Below are positions 15,032 through 23,584 of a stretch of 64,000 nucleotides of DNA, piece by piece (the stretch's first letter is position 1; each line of letters begins with the position of its first letter). The DNA lies in contig NZ_QFYS01000004.1 of assembly GCF_003254525.1 (NCBI RefSeq), positions 1 through 64,000 of the forward strand, given 5' to 3'. The notes under the pieces are model-generated. The model was not told where the DNA came from, ran no database searches, and worked only from the letters and a program-made list of their open reading frames with translations. Source of the stretch: Phenylobacterium kunshanense. GTDB lineage: Bacteria > Pseudomonadota > Alphaproteobacteria > Caulobacterales > Caulobacteraceae. Made by a program: the position numbers and the translations under genes.

Positions 15032-15534
15032 GCGTGATCCGACAGGAGGGCGGGCCGGACCTGGACGCCGGCCTGCGGCTCGACAGCTACCTGCCGTACC
15101 GCCTCTCGGTGGCTTCCAACGCCGTCTCGGGGCTGATCGCGCGGGCCTACGAGGACCGCTTTGGCCTGACCGTGCCGCAGTGGCGGGTGATCTGCGTCCT
15201 CGCCGAGGACGGCGGCCTGACCCAGGTTCAGATCGTCGCCCGCACGGTGATGGACAAGGTGACGGTCAGCCGGGCCGCCCAGGGCCTCACGAAGCGCCGC
15301 CTGGTGACGCGAGCCGAGAACAAGGCCGACGGGCGCAGCCACGTACTGGACCTGACGTCCGAGGGACGGCGCCTGTACGCCGAGATCGCGCCGCTCGCCC
15401 TGGCCTATGAAGCCGCGCTGATCTCGGGCCTGTCGCCCGAGGAAGTGGCGCTGCTCAAGCGACTGCTTGGGCGTCTGCAGACCGCTGCGGGGCAACTCGC
15501 CGGAGAGGCGCCGCCCAGCCCCAGCCTGCGGTGA
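15028..15534 (+). CDS. MarR family regulator of the homogentisate operon
   Basis: The 168-aa product has the MarR winged helix: VPQWRVICVLAEDGG (about 49-63), recognition helix DKVTVSRAAQGLTKR, and wing RAENKADGRSHVLDLT. It is the last gene of the operon, coupled by ATGA to the FAH gene. MarR/HmgR regulators of homogentisate genes are known in other bacteria, so it is likely to repress hpd through the operator at 10494-10517. Starting at the overlapping ATG leaves the usual short N-terminal arm. Confidence 0.9.
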   Translation: MSVIRQEGGPDLDAGLRLDSYLPYRLSVASNAVSGLIARAYEDRFGLTVPQWRVICVLAEDGGLTQVQIVARTVMDKVTVSRAAQGLTKRRLVTRAENKADGRSHVLDLTSEGRRLYAEIAPLALAYEAALISGLSPEEVALLKRLLGRLQTAAGQLAGEAPPSPSLR

Positions 15535-15540
15535 GCCGGT

Positions 15541-15858
15541 TTAGGCGAATGCCTCGCCGCGCACGCTCCAGCGGTGCGATCCCTCGCCGAACGGGAGGTG
15601 GAAGCCGTAGGCGGCACGCTTGCGCTCGTCCTTCCACGTCTCCTCGAAGGAGACGATGAGCTGCATCTGCAGCTCCTCGGGAATGAAACGGACGTCGTGG
15701 CCGAGATTGCGGGCCACTTGCTCGATCACCATCGACCGGTGCGCTTCGCCGCCGAGCGACAGGAGGGCCTCACGGACGCGCTTGCACAGGGTCTGCTTGA
15801 CCCTGATGGGCCGCTTGGCGACCGGCGTGTCCTGGGCGATTTCCAGCTTGTTCTGCAT
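15541..15858 (-). CDS. Conserved-looking unknown protein, 105 aa
   Basis: The product is basic at its N-terminus and has a helical middle (CKRVREALLSLGGEAHRSMVIEQVARNLG) that resembles a winged-helix or HTH fold, followed by an amphipathic segment (IPEELQMQLIVSFEETW). No family is recognised. It converges with the MarR gene, with six bases between stops, and lies about 90 bases downstream of the feoB stop on the same strand. The intervening sequence has no clear terminator, so it may be a small DNA-binding protein on its own promoter. Confidence 0.65.
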   Translation of the reverse strand: MQNKLEIAQDTPVAKRPIRVKQTLCKRVREALLSLGGEAHRSMVIEQVARNLGHDVRFIPEELQMQLIVSFEETWKDERKRAAYGFHLPFGEGSHRWSVRGEAFA

Positions 15859-15946
15859 GGTGAGAACAGCTTTGCGCCCGTGGGTTTATCGCCGAGTTAA
15901 GGCGCACGGAAAAAGAGCAGTTAACGCAACCGCTGGTTTTGACGGT

Positions 15947-17833
15947 TCAACCGGCCCCCAGGGCGACGGCTATGTGATAGGTCGCGAACGAGGCCAGATA
16001 GGCCAGGGTGACCATGTAACCGAACATCACCGCGGTCCAACCCCAAGAGTTCGTCTCGCGCTTCACGACGCCCAGGGTGGCGGCGCACTGGGGCGCGAAG
16101 ATGTACCAGGCCAGGAACGACAGACCCGTGGCCAGCGACCAGCTTTCGGCCAGCCGCGCGCCCAGGGCCCCCACATTGGCTTCCGCGTCGCCCACCGCAT
16201 AGACGGTGCCCAGCGCCGCCACCGCGACCTCGCGCGCCGCGAAGCCCGGGATCAGCGCCACCACCATCTGCCAGTTGAATCCGATCGGCGCGAACAGCGG
16301 CTGGATCGCCTGCCCCACCATGCCGGCGATGCTGTAGTCGATGGCGGGCTCGGTCGCGCCCTCGGGCGGCATCGGGAAGGTCGAGACCACCCACACCAGC
16401 ACCATCAGCGGCAGGATGATGCGCCCCGCCCGCGACAGGAAGATCTGGGCGCGCAGCAGCAGGTTGCGAAGTACGCTCTCGGGCGACGGCAGCTTGTAGG
16501 TCGGCAGTTCCATGAGGAACGGCTCCACCGCCCCGCGCCAGAACACCTTCCGGATCACGGCCGACACGATCAGCGCGCTGAATATGCCCGCGGCGTAGAG
16601 ACCGAACATCACCAGCCCCTGCAGGTTCAACCCAGGCCCGACGACCCGGTCCGGGATGAAGGCGCCGATGATCAGGGTGTAGACCGGAATCCGCGCCGAG
16701 CAGGTCATCAGCGGCGCCACGAGGATGGTCGTCATCCGGTCGCGCTTCTGGTCGATCACCCGGGCGGCCATGATGCCGGGGATGGCGCAGGCGAAACTGG
16801 ACAGCAGGGGGATGAAGGCGCGGCCGTGCAGACCGGCGCCGCCCATGATCCGGTCCATCAGGAACGCGGCCCGGGCCATGTAGCCGAAATCCTCCAGCAG
16901 GATGATGAAGAAGAACAGCACCAGGATCTGCGGCAGGAAGACCAGCACCGAGCCGACGCCGGCGAACAGGCCGTCGACGATCAGGCTTTCCGGCAGCCCG
17001 CCCAGGAACCCGTCGGGGATCAGCCCGCCGATCTGCGCGCCGAGCCAGGCGACGCCAGCCTCGATGGCGTCCGCGGGCGGTCCGGCCCAGGTGAACACCG
17101 CCTGGAACATCACGAACAGCAGGGCCAGCAGGATCGCGAGGCCCGCCACCGGATGCAGCAAGACGGCGTCGACCTTGCCGGTGATCGTGTCCGGATGCTC
17201 CGGGGGGCGCACATAGGTCTTCAGGATCCGCTGCGCCTCGCGGTGGGCGCTGCGGATCTCGCCGGCCGACGGTTCGCGCCAGACGTTCTCGTGGGCCACC
17301 GCGCCCGAGGCGATCAGGGCGTCCACCTGCTCGGCCAGCTCGCGCACGCCGCGCCTGCGGGTGGCGACGGTGGTGACGATCGGACAGCCCAGTTCGGCCC
17401 GCAGGCCGTCCAGGTCGATCCTAAGGCCCTGCCGCTGGGCGATGTCGTACATGTTGAGGGCCAGCACCATCGGGCGGCCCACGGCCTTCAGTTCCAGGAT
17501 CAGGCGCAGGACAAGCCGCAGGTTGGTGGCGTCGGCGACGGCCACCACCACATCGGGCTCGGCCTCGCCGGCCAGGCGGCCCAGCACCGCGTCGCGGGTC
17601 ACCGCCTCGTCCGGGCTTCGCGCACGAAGGGAGTAGGTGCCCGGCAGGTCCAGCACCGACAGGCTCCGCCCGCCGGGCGTCGTCAGGAAGCCTTCCTTCC
17701 GCTCAACCGTGACCCCCGCATAGTTGGCCACCTTCTGGCGGCTGCCGGTCAGGGCGTTGAATAGGGCGGTCTTGCCGGTATTGGGATTGCCGACCAGCGC
17801 CACGCGCGCCGGACGGAGGACGGCTTCACTCAT
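15947..17833 (-). CDS. feoB: Ferrous iron transporter FeoB
   Basis: The 628-aa protein has an N-terminal GTPase domain with G1 GNPNTGKT (15-22), G3 DLPG (62-65) and G4 NMYD, then a helical linker. The C-terminal permease has gate motifs and conserved cysteines (CAIPG, CSARIPVY). It imports Fe2+ across the inner membrane, using GTP hydrolysis. ATG at 17833 overlaps the feoA stop in ATGA. A late cysteine region (APQCAATL) is also typical. The start matches the family N-terminus; a GTG-type extension upstream would lie inside feoA. Confidence 0.95.
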   Translation of the reverse strand: MSEAVLRPARVALVGNPNTGKTALFNALTGSRQKVANYAGVTVERKEGFLTTPGGRSLSVLDLPGTYSLRARSPDEAVTRDAVLGRLAGEAEPDVVVAVADATNLRLVLRLILELKAVGRPMVLALNMYDIAQRQGLRIDLDGLRAELGCPIVTTVATRRRGVRELAEQVDALIASGAVAHENVWREPSAGEIRSAHREAQRILKTYVRPPEHPDTITGKVDAVLLHPVAGLAILLALLFVMFQAVFTWAGPPADAIEAGVAWLGAQIGGLIPDGFLGGLPESLIVDGLFAGVGSVLVFLPQILVLFFFIILLEDFGYMARAAFLMDRIMGGAGLHGRAFIPLLSSFACAIPGIMAARVIDQKRDRMTTILVAPLMTCSARIPVYTLIIGAFIPDRVVGPGLNLQGLVMFGLYAAGIFSALIVSAVIRKVFWRGAVEPFLMELPTYKLPSPESVLRNLLLRAQIFLSRAGRIILPLMVLVWVVSTFPMPPEGATEPAIDYSIAGMVGQAIQPLFAPIGFNWQMVVALIPGFAAREVAVAALGTVYAVGDAEANVGALGARLAESWSLATGLSFLAWYIFAPQCAATLGVVKRETNSWGWTAVMFGYMVTLAYLASFATYHIAVALGAG

Positions 17834-18150
17834 TTCGGCTCCAGGCGAACCCACACGTCCGCCGCATCGCGCCGGCGAAGGGCCACGCGCATGTCGTCCA
17901 GCTTCACCGCAATCGGATCGCCGCCGATCAGGCCCTCGTGGAGCACCTCCAGCACCGCGCCCTCGACGAAGCCGAACTCCAGCAGCCGCCGCTCCAACTC
18001 GGCGTCGTCGACGCCGTGATCCCGGTGCTGGCTCTCCCGGCGCACGTCCACGATCACGCCCCGGTCACCCGCCTTCAGGCGCGAAAGCTGGGCCGGCGGC
18101 GTCAGCGCCGTCGCGGCGTCGCCCTGCGGCGCGGCCAGCATGTCATGCAT
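17830..18150 (-). CDS. feoA: FeoA domain protein
   Basis: The 106-aa product is a single SH3-like FeoA domain: LSRLKAGDRGVIVDV, then LLEFGFVEGAVLEVLHEGLIGGDPIAVKL, and a beta-rich end. It acts with FeoB in ferrous iron uptake, probably on the cytosolic face. It carries a short N-terminal extension of about 20 residues; a second ATG at codon 4 is possible. Coupling to feoB by ATGA and an AT-rich, Fur-like sequence upstream (18177-18192) suggest iron-responsive control. Confidence 0.9.
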   Translation of the reverse strand: MHDMLAAPQGDAATALTPPAQLSRLKAGDRGVIVDVRRESQHRDHGVDDAELERRLLEFGFVEGAVLEVLHEGLIGGDPIAVKLDDMRVALRRRDAADVWVRLEPK

Positions 18151-18176
18151 CGGCAGGATCCCGTCGTCCGCAACCG

Positions 18177-18192
18177 TTGCGAACGATTATCA
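18177..18192. promoter_or_regulatory. Possible Fur box upstream of feoAB
   Basis: TTGCGAACGATTATCA lies 27 bases before the feoA ATG in an otherwise GC-rich region. Read on the minus strand it begins TGATAATCG, close to the alphaproteobacterial Fur-type consensus of AT-rich half-sites. The match is imperfect, so this rests mainly on position and on known Fur control of feoAB. Confidence 0.35.
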
Positions 18193-18266
18193 GGTACGAC
18201 CTTGGCCGCCCCGGCGCAAGGCTCGCGTTGACGCAGAAGTTCGCGGCCGTATGTTCGCGCCCCGCT

Positions 18267-18352
18267 GCCCCAGTGGCGAAATGGTAGACGCGGCAGACTC
18301 AAAATCTGCTTTCTGCAAGGAAGTGCTGGTTCGAGTCCGGCCTGGGGCACCA
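18267..18352 (+). tRNA. tRNA-Leu (anticodon CAA)
   Basis: The 86-base sequence folds as a class II tRNA: a 7-bp acceptor stem GCCCCAG (18267-18273) with CTGGGGC (18342-18348), anticodon stem GCAGA/TCTGC with loop CTCAAAA and anticodon CAA at 18300-18302, a long variable arm, and a T-arm with GGTTCGAGTCC. The encoded end is ACCA. It reads the UUG codon. It stands between divergent feoA and the convergent cyclase gene; no mobile element or attachment-site duplication is next to it. Confidence 0.95.
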
Positions 18353-18377
18353 ATCTGGCGGGCGGTCAGGCCTGGAC

Positions 18378-19163
18378 TCAGCCGTCCAGGATCGCCACCG
18401 CGCGGATCCAGCCCGCAGAGGCGCCGGCGATCTTCACCGGGAAGCATGACAGGGTGAAACCGGTGGCCGGCAGGGCCTCCAGGTTGGTCAACTTCTCGAT
18501 CTGGTAGTACTCGCGCAGGCGCCCGGCCTTGTGGCCTTCCCAGATGATCTTCGGATCATGGCTCTCCGCCCAGCGCCTTGCCGTGTGCGAGAACGGCGCG
18601 TCCCACGACCAGGCGTCGGTGCCGACCACCTTCACCCCGCGCTCGGTCAGGTACAGCGTCGCTTCCTCGCCCATGCCGCATCCGCGATGGATATAATCCG
18701 GGTCGCCGTAGGCCGCGCCGGCCGAGGTGTTCACCAGTACGATGTCGAGCGGCTTCAGGTCATGCCCGATACGCTTGAGCTCGGCCTCGACGTCGGCCGC
18801 CGTGGCGACGTAGCCGTCGGGGAACCGGCGGAAGTCCAGCTTCACGCCGGGCTGGAGGAAGTAGTCCAGCGGCCCTTCGTCGATGGTCGGCGCCGGGCGA
18901 GCGCCCGTCGCCTGATCGGTGGTGGAGTGGAAGTGCCACGGCGCATCCATGTGCGTCCCGTTGTGCGTGGACAGGCGCACCTGTTCCACGGCCCAGCCTT
19001 CGCCGTCGGGCAGGTCGCGCGCCTCGAGACCCGGAAAGAAGGCGGCGATCTGGCCCACCGTCTCGGCGTGCTTCGAATAGGTCACCTTCGGCCGCATCAC
19101 CTCCGGATCGGATACGATGTCATTGGTGATCGGGATCGACAGGTCGATCAGCCTGCGGGCCAT
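18378..19163 (-). CDS. Cyclase-family hydrolase (kynurenine formamidase-like)
   Basis: The 261-aa protein carries the cyclase-family metal motif H-N-G-T-H-M-D around residues 67-73, with H77 nearby in PWHFH. This fold includes bacterial kynurenine formamidase and isatin hydrolase. ATG at 19163 is preceded by GGAGG on the minus strand; a longer frame extends upstream, but this is the clear ribosome site. The metal (Zn or Mn) is predicted to activate water for amide hydrolysis. The substrate cannot be read from sequence, and no tryptophan-degradation genes are adjacent. Confidence 0.85.
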   Translation of the reverse strand: MARRLIDLSIPITNDIVSDPEVMRPKVTYSKHAETVGQIAAFFPGLEARDLPDGEGWAVEQVRLSTHNGTHMDAPWHFHSTTDQATGARPAPTIDEGPLDYFLQPGVKLDFRRFPDGYVATAADVEAELKRIGHDLKPLDIVLVNTSAGAAYGDPDYIHRGCGMGEEATLYLTERGVKVVGTDAWSWDAPFSHTARRWAESHDPKIIWEGHKAGRLREYYQIEKLTNLEALPATGFTLSCFPVKIAGASAGWIRAVAILDG

Positions 19164-19199
19164 GGGCGTCCTCCGAATTTTCTTTGCGTCCAGCTTACG

Positions 19200-19239
19200 T
19201 TCGGACATGGCGGTCGGACAGAAATTCACCATGTTCGGA
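19200..19239. promoter_or_regulatory. Long inverted repeat between cyclase and sugar transferase genes
   Basis: TTCGGACATGG (19200-19210) and CCATGTTCGGA (19229-19239) are inverted repeats with 9 of 11 pairs, separated by 18 bases. The site lies 37 bases upstream of the cyclase start and 77 bases ahead of the sugar transferase ATG, in their divergent region. It may be a dimeric operator. No regulator gene is adjacent. Confidence 0.35.
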
Positions 19240-19315
19240 TCGCATCGGGAACCGTATGGCAGCGCTCGGGGTTGCGCGACCAGGGACGGACGGCATCGTA
19301 TCGCGGGGCAGGGGC

Positions 19316-19975
19316 ATGACGCGGGCCGCCAAGATCGTGGAGGTTCCGGGCGGCGCGGGTGCGTCGCCTGCGCCGCCGCGCGTGGCGCGCAGCCGTCGGA
19401 AGCGAGCCTTCGATATCGTGGTCTCCGGCCTCGCCCTGCTGGCGTTCCTCCCGCTCCTCGTGGTGATCGGCACGGCCATCTGGATGGAAAGCGAGGGGCC
19501 GATCCTGTTCCGGCAACAGCGGACCGGCCTCAATGGACGACCGTTCCGGATCTACAAGTTCCGAACCATGCGGGTGACCGAGGACGGGGCCGACCTGCGC
19601 CAGGCCGTGCGCGGCGACTCCCGGGTCACGCCGCTGGGGAGCCTCCTGCGGAAGCTGAGCCTGGATGAGCTGCCGCAGCTCCTGAACGTGCTGAAGGGCG
19701 AGATGTCCATCGTCGGCCCACGCCCCCATGCCCTGGCGCACGATCAGCAATGGTCGGAACGGGTTCCCGACTACGCCGCCCGCTTCCGGGCCCGCCCGGG
19801 TCTGACCGGACAGGCCCAGGTGATGGGCTACCGCGGAGAGGTCGCCAATGACGAAGGGCTGCTGAAGCGCATCGAGGCCGACAACGCCTACATCGACGGC
19901 TGGACCTTCAGCCGCGATCTCGCGCTGGTCGCCCGGACCGTGCCCCTGCTGTTCGGGGACGCACAGGCTTTCTAG
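19316..19975 (+). CDS. Sugar transferase (monotopic phosphoglycosyl transferase)
   Basis: The 219-aa product has a short N-terminus, one hydrophobic helix (residues 33-56) and the bacterial sugar transferase domain, with YKFRTM (80-85), [17 protein letters not shown] (catalytic D117-E118) and GPRP. It is the small PglC-like form and should move a sugar phosphate from a nucleotide sugar to undecaprenyl phosphate at the inner membrane, starting exopolysaccharide or related glycan assembly. ATG at 19316 is chosen; an in-frame ATG at 19256 is an alternative. No other glycan genes are next to it. Confidence 0.87.
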   Translation: MTRAAKIVEVPGGAGASPAPPRVARSRRKRAFDIVVSGLALLAFLPLLVVIGTAIWMESEGPILFRQQRTGLNGRPFRIYKFRTMRVTEDGADLRQAVRGDSRVTPLGSLLRKLSLDELPQLLNVLKGEMSIVGPRPHALAHDQQWSERVPDYAARFRARPGLTGQAQVMGYRGEVANDEGLLKRIEADNAYIDGWTFSRDLALVARTVPLLFGDAQAF

Positions 19976-20031
19976 ACATGTCCGCAGAGGGCGGTTGACG
20001 AAGCCGGGGCGCCGTCGGCTTAAGAGGCCCC

Positions 20032-20940
20032 GTGACCGCTTCCCCGCCGACCCCACAGCCCCGCGTGCTCGCGGGCATCGCCTTCCGGGTGACGGCGATG
20101 GCCTGCATGGCCCTGCTGTCGGCGCTGGTGAAATGGACCGGCTCGCGCGGGATCCCGGTCTTCGAGATCATCCTGTTCCGCAACCTCTTCGCCTTCGTCC
20201 CGCTAGGGCTCTACATCTGGCGGACCACCGGGTTCAGCGTGCTCAAGACGCGGCGGCCCTTCGGCCACCTGGTCCGCGCGACCGTCGGCTTGTCGGGGAT
20301 GGTCTGCGGCTTCTCGGCGGTGCAGTACCTGCCGCTGACCGAAGCCACCGCGCTTCAGTTCACCTCGCCGCTGTTCATGACCGCGCTGTCGGCCTTGCTG
20401 CTCTCCGAGAAGGTGGGCCGCCATCGGTGGGCCGCCGTGGTCGTGGGCTTCGTCGGGGTTCTGATCATGGCGCGCCCGCTGCCGGGCCAGATGAACGTCC
20501 CGGGCGTCACCCTGGGCATTCTCAGCGCCCTCGGCGCGGCCGGGGCCATGGTGGCCATTCGCCAGATCTCGGACACCGAGAAGGGGCCGACGATCGTCTT
20601 CTACTTCACACTCGGCGGCGTCGCGATCGGTATGGTCGGGTCTGCCTTCCACTGGGTGACGCCTGACCCGCAGACCATGGGCCTGCTGGTGGTGGCGGGG
20701 CTGATCGGTGGCGTCGGCCAGCTCTTCCTCACCGAGGCGCTGCGGCAGGCGCCCATCGGGGTCATCGCGCCGTTCGACTATACCCAGCTCGTCTGGGCCA
20801 GCCTGCTGGGCCTGGTGATCTGGGGCGAGCTGCCGCATCCGCTGACCCTGATCGGCGCCTTCATCGTCGCGGCCAGCGGCGTCTACATCCTGCATCGCGA
20901 GCTGCGACGGTTCCGCGCGGAGTCGGGCGCCGGCACGTGA
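20032..20940 (+). CDS. DMT superfamily (EamA) transporter
   Basis: The 302-aa protein has ten hydrophobic segments arranged as two EamA repeats (about 12-140 and 155-290). Typical signatures are LTEATALQFTSPLF in the first and an APFDYTQLVWASLLG segment in the second. Members usually export amino acids or metabolites across the inner membrane. The GTG at 20032 follows a weak ribosome site (AAGAGG). The substrate is not predictable. It stands alone on its strand after the sugar transferase gene. Confidence 0.88.
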   Translation: MTASPPTPQPRVLAGIAFRVTAMACMALLSALVKWTGSRGIPVFEIILFRNLFAFVPLGLYIWRTTGFSVLKTRRPFGHLVRATVGLSGMVCGFSAVQYLPLTEATALQFTSPLFMTALSALLLSEKVGRHRWAAVVVGFVGVLIMARPLPGQMNVPGVTLGILSALGAAGAMVAIRQISDTEKGPTIVFYFTLGGVAIGMVGSAFHWVTPDPQTMGLLVVAGLIGGVGQLFLTEALRQAPIGVIAPFDYTQLVWASLLGLVIWGELPHPLTLIGAFIVAASGVYILHRELRRFRAESGAGT

Positions 20941-20994
20941 ATTGACACACCGCCGTTACGGGCGGACGCTTTGCGCTCTCAAGGAGCCTCTCCG

Positions 20995-21558
20995 ATGCCC
21001 AAGATCTTCACCGTCCTGGCCCTCGCCGCCGGCGCGGGCCTGCTCGCCGCCACCGGGGCCAGCGCCCAGGCTGTCACCGTCCTGGGCGGCGGGATGGCGA
21101 GGCAGTGCTCGGATGCGGCCTTGTCCGGCGAGTCCGATCTCCGCTTCGAGGAGGTCTGCACCACGGCCCTGGCGGTGGAGATGCTGGACCTGAAGGATCG
21201 GGCCGGCACCTATGTGAACCGCGGGGTGCTCAAGTTGCGCCGTCGGGAGTTCGCCTCGGCGCAATTCGACTTCAACCGCGCGGTCGAGCTCAAACCAGAC
21301 CTGGGCGAGGCCTATGTGAACCGCGGCGCCGCGCTGGTCGGCGCGCGCCGGTACGCCGAAGGGCTGGCCGATATCAACAAGGCGTTGGAACTGGGCGTCC
21401 AGGAACCTGAGAAGGCCTACTACAACCGGGCCCTCGCCTACGAAGGTCTCGACAATATGAAGGCCGCCTACTTCGACTATCAGAAAGCGGTGGAGCTCAA
21501 GCCGGACTGGGAAATGCCCCGGCAGGAACTCGCCCGCTTCACCGTCGAGAGGCGCTAG
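20995..21558 (+). CDS. Secreted TPR-repeat protein
   Basis: The 187-aa protein opens with a signal peptide (residues 1-24, end GASAQA). Three tetratricopeptide repeats occupy about residues 70-180, shown by the repeated pattern AYVNRGAALV..YAEGLADINKALEL. ATG at 20995 follows AAGGAG (20981-20986). It is probably a periplasmic scaffold binding a partner protein. A short unknown secreted protein follows 22 bases downstream, perhaps in the same transcript. The partner is not indicated by the sequence. Confidence 0.85.
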   Translation: MPKIFTVLALAAGAGLLAATGASAQAVTVLGGGMARQCSDAALSGESDLRFEEVCTTALAVEMLDLKDRAGTYVNRGVLKLRRREFASAQFDFNRAVELKPDLGEAYVNRGAALVGARRYAEGLADINKALELGVQEPEKAYYNRALAYEGLDNMKAAYFDYQKAVELKPDWEMPRQELARFTVERR

Positions 21559-21580
21559 CGGGGCGCACCAGGGCGCCCAG

Positions 21581-21943
21581 ATGCTGAACTTGCGTGGCGC
21601 ACTCCTGATCCTCGCCCTCCTGGCGACTCCGGCTGCGGCTCAGGTCGCGGGTCCGGTCGACCAGATGCAGCTCGAAACCCTGCGGATGCAGACGGAGAAC
21701 GCCGCCCGCCGCCTGATCGATCAGCAGAACCAGCTCATGGCGACCGAAGCCCAGGCGCAGGCGGACCGCGCGGCGATGGAACTGCGTCTCCAAAGGGAGC
21801 TGCCTGTCCGAATCCCGGAGCCTGCCAGCGGACCGCGCTCCGCGTCAGCTGCGGCGCCGGCGCCGGTGTTTCCGTCCGTTCCTGCCGAGGCGCTGGCCGA
21901 CTCGAACCGCAAGGTCCAGGCGGCGGCAAGGGATCGCCATTGA
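21581..21943 (+). CDS. Secreted coiled-coil protein of unknown function
   Basis: The 120-aa product has a signal peptide (about residues 1-20, ATPAAAQ) and a Gln-, Glu- and Ala-rich helical stretch (QMQLETLRMQTENAARRLID onward) that looks like a coiled coil. A Pro/Ala-rich linker follows. No family is recognised. It follows the TPR gene by 22 bases and may form an envelope operon with it. The ATG at 21581 is the only start that keeps the signal peptide. Confidence 0.7.
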   Translation: MLNLRGALLILALLATPAAAQVAGPVDQMQLETLRMQTENAARRLIDQQNQLMATEAQAQADRAAMELRLQRELPVRIPEPASGPRSASAAAPAPVFPSVPAEALADSNRKVQAAARDRH

Positions 21944-22001
21944 CGGAACGGCTCCGCTCGTAGGCCATTCTGTCGGACGGGCACGGATAGCGAGGCGATA
22001 C

Positions 22002-22847
22002 ATGCGTTGGGGCGGCAAGGGCGGCGGCAACATCGAGGACCGGCGCGGCATGGGTGCGGTCGGCGTCGGCGGCATCGGTGTCGGCGGCGTGGTCCTGGCC
22101 CTCCTCGGCTATTTCGTGTTCGGGATCGACCCGTCGACGACCCTCGGCGTCGTGGGCGGTGGTCAGCAGGCTCAACAGCAGGAAGGCGTACGCGGAACGC
22201 CGGCCGACGAGGCCGGCCGATTTGTGGACGTGGTCTCGGGCAACGTCGACGCCGTCTGGACCGAGATGTTCCGGCGCTCGGGTGAAACCTACCGCAGGCC
22301 CGACGCCATTGTGCTCTACGATCGGGCCACCGGCACCGGCTGCGGCATGGGGCAGTCCGCCATGGGGCCGTTCTATTGCCCGGCTGATCGCAAGGTCTAT
22401 CTCGACCTGTCCTTCTGGCAGGAGCTGGAGACCAAGTTCGGCGCCGGCGGCGAGGCGGCGCGCGCCTACGTCATCGCCCACGAGATCGGCCATCACGTCC
22501 AGAACCTGACCGGCGCCAGCGATCAGGCCCGGCGGATGGGAGCCAAGGGCGCCGAGAGCGGGTCGGTGCGGCTGGAGCTGCAGGCCGACTGCTACGCCGG
22601 CGTCTGGGCGGCGCACGCCGCGACGGCCTCGAACGGCGAGGTGGCGCTCGACCCGCGCGACATCGAGGACGGCCTGCGCGCGGCCTCCGCCGTCGGCGAC
22701 GACACGTTGCAGCGCCGGTCGCAAGGCCAGGTCATGCCCGACGCCTTCACCCACGGCAGCTCGGAGCAGCGCATGCGCTGGTTCCGCAAGGGCGTGCAGA
22801 CCGGCGATCCCGCCGCGTGCGATACGTTCAGCGCGCGGAACCTCTGA
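22002..22847 (+). CDS. Neutral zinc metallopeptidase, YpfJ family
   Basis: The 281-aa protein has a Gly-rich N-terminus with one transmembrane helix (about 18-40). An extracytoplasmic zinc metallopeptidase domain follows, with HEIGHH (H160, E161, H164) and a downstream E-L-Q-A-D-C third-ligand region. YpfJ proteins are inner-membrane-anchored peptidases of unknown substrate. The start ATG at 22002 fits the family N-terminus MRWxGxRxSxNIEDRRG. It ends just upstream of a 16-bp tandem repeat. Confidence 0.9.
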   Translation: MRWGGKGGGNIEDRRGMGAVGVGGIGVGGVVLALLGYFVFGIDPSTTLGVVGGGQQAQQQEGVRGTPADEAGRFVDVVSGNVDAVWTEMFRRSGETYRRPDAIVLYDRATGTGCGMGQSAMGPFYCPADRKVYLDLSFWQELETKFGAGGEAARAYVIAHEIGHHVQNLTGASDQARRMGAKGAESGSVRLELQADCYAGVWAAHAATASNGEVALDPRDIEDGLRAASAVGDDTLQRRSQGQVMPDAFTHGSSEQRMRWFRKGVQTGDPAACDTFSARNL

Positions 22848-22850
22848 TCA

Positions 22851-22889
22851 CGCCGGCCGATGACTACGCCGGCCGATGACTACGCCGGG
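22851..22889. repeat. 16-bp tandem repeat between convergent genes
   Basis: The unit CGCCGGCCGATGACTA occurs at 22851-22866 and 22867-22882, followed by a partial third copy (CGCCGG). The stop of the racemase gene on the minus strand lies inside the repeat. It looks like a recent slippage duplication at the convergent ends of the metallopeptidase and racemase genes. Confidence 0.85.
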
Positions 22890-23584
22890 ACGTGCGGCAC
22901 GGGCTCCCAGCCCATGCAGACGGCCACGGCACGCCGCGCCAGCAGGTCACCGGGGTCGATGAGCTCAAGCTTCGTGTCGCCGGGCTCAAGCACCAGGGGC
23001 AATTCGGTGCAGCCGGCGATGAGCACCTCGGCGCCCAGGGCGCGCAAGGCTTCGGCGTGGCCGATCATCTCGCGTTTCACGTCGGGACCGAGATCGCCCG
23101 ATTTGATGCGGTACAGGGTGATCATGAACTGCTCCTGCCGCTCGGGCGGCAGGGCGATCATCCCCATGGCATGGGCGGCCAGGTACTCGCGGTAGAGTTT
23201 CAGCGCGCCCTTCGTGCCTAGCACGCCGGCCCGCATGGCGCCCGTGCGCGCCGCGGCCTCCGCGCCCAGTTCGATGAGGTTGATCAGGGGCAGGCCTGAA
23301 GCCCGCTGGATCATGTCCGCGTGAGCGTGAGCCGTGTTGCAGGGCATGGCCAGCACCTCGGCGCCGGCTCCGCGCAGGGCGCCCGCCATCTCGGCCAGCA
23401 CAGCTCCCGTGCCCGAGCCCGGCGTGTTGCGGTCGGGCACCTTCGGGTTGATGTCGGCGATCACCCTGATGTGGTCCTGGTCCCCGTCGGCCGGGGTGTA
23501 GGCCTGGATCTTGGCCAGGAACTCCACGGTGGCCGCGGGCCCCATTCCGCCGAGCACGCCGAGGATGAGCGACCGCTCAGGCAT
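22880..23584 (-). CDS. Aspartate/glutamate racemase family protein
   Basis: The 234-aa protein has the two-cysteine racemase fold: C82 in MPCNTAH and C192 in AGCTELPL act as acid/base pair on the alpha-carbon. The N-terminal GGMGP motif is typical. The likely role is conversion between L- and D-aspartate (or a related amino acid), cytosolic and cofactor-free. It overlaps the D-cysteine desulfhydrase gene by 8 bases, so the two are probably co-transcribed and both act on D-amino acids. The C-terminus is set within the tandem repeat. Confidence 0.9.
   Translation of the reverse strand: MPERSLILGVLGGMGPAATVEFLAKIQAYTPADGDQDHIRVIADINPKVPDRNTPGSGTGAVLAEMAGALRGAGAEVLAMPCNTAHAHADMIQRASGLPLINLIELGAEAAARTGAMRAGVLGTKGALKLYREYLAAHAMGMIALPPERQEQFMITLYRIKSGDLGPDVKREMIGHAEALRALGAEVLIAGCTELPLVLEPGDTKLELIDPGDLLARRAVAVCMGWEPVPHVPA

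Noticed and set aside
15620-17764. Long plus-strand open frame opposite feoB
   Set aside because: Composition is His/Arg/Gln-rich with no domain, and feoB on the other strand has complete motifs.
18267-18352. tRNA-Leu as an integration site for a mobile element
   Set aside because: There is no integrase and no duplicated tRNA 3' end nearby; flanking genes are ordinary chromosomal genes.
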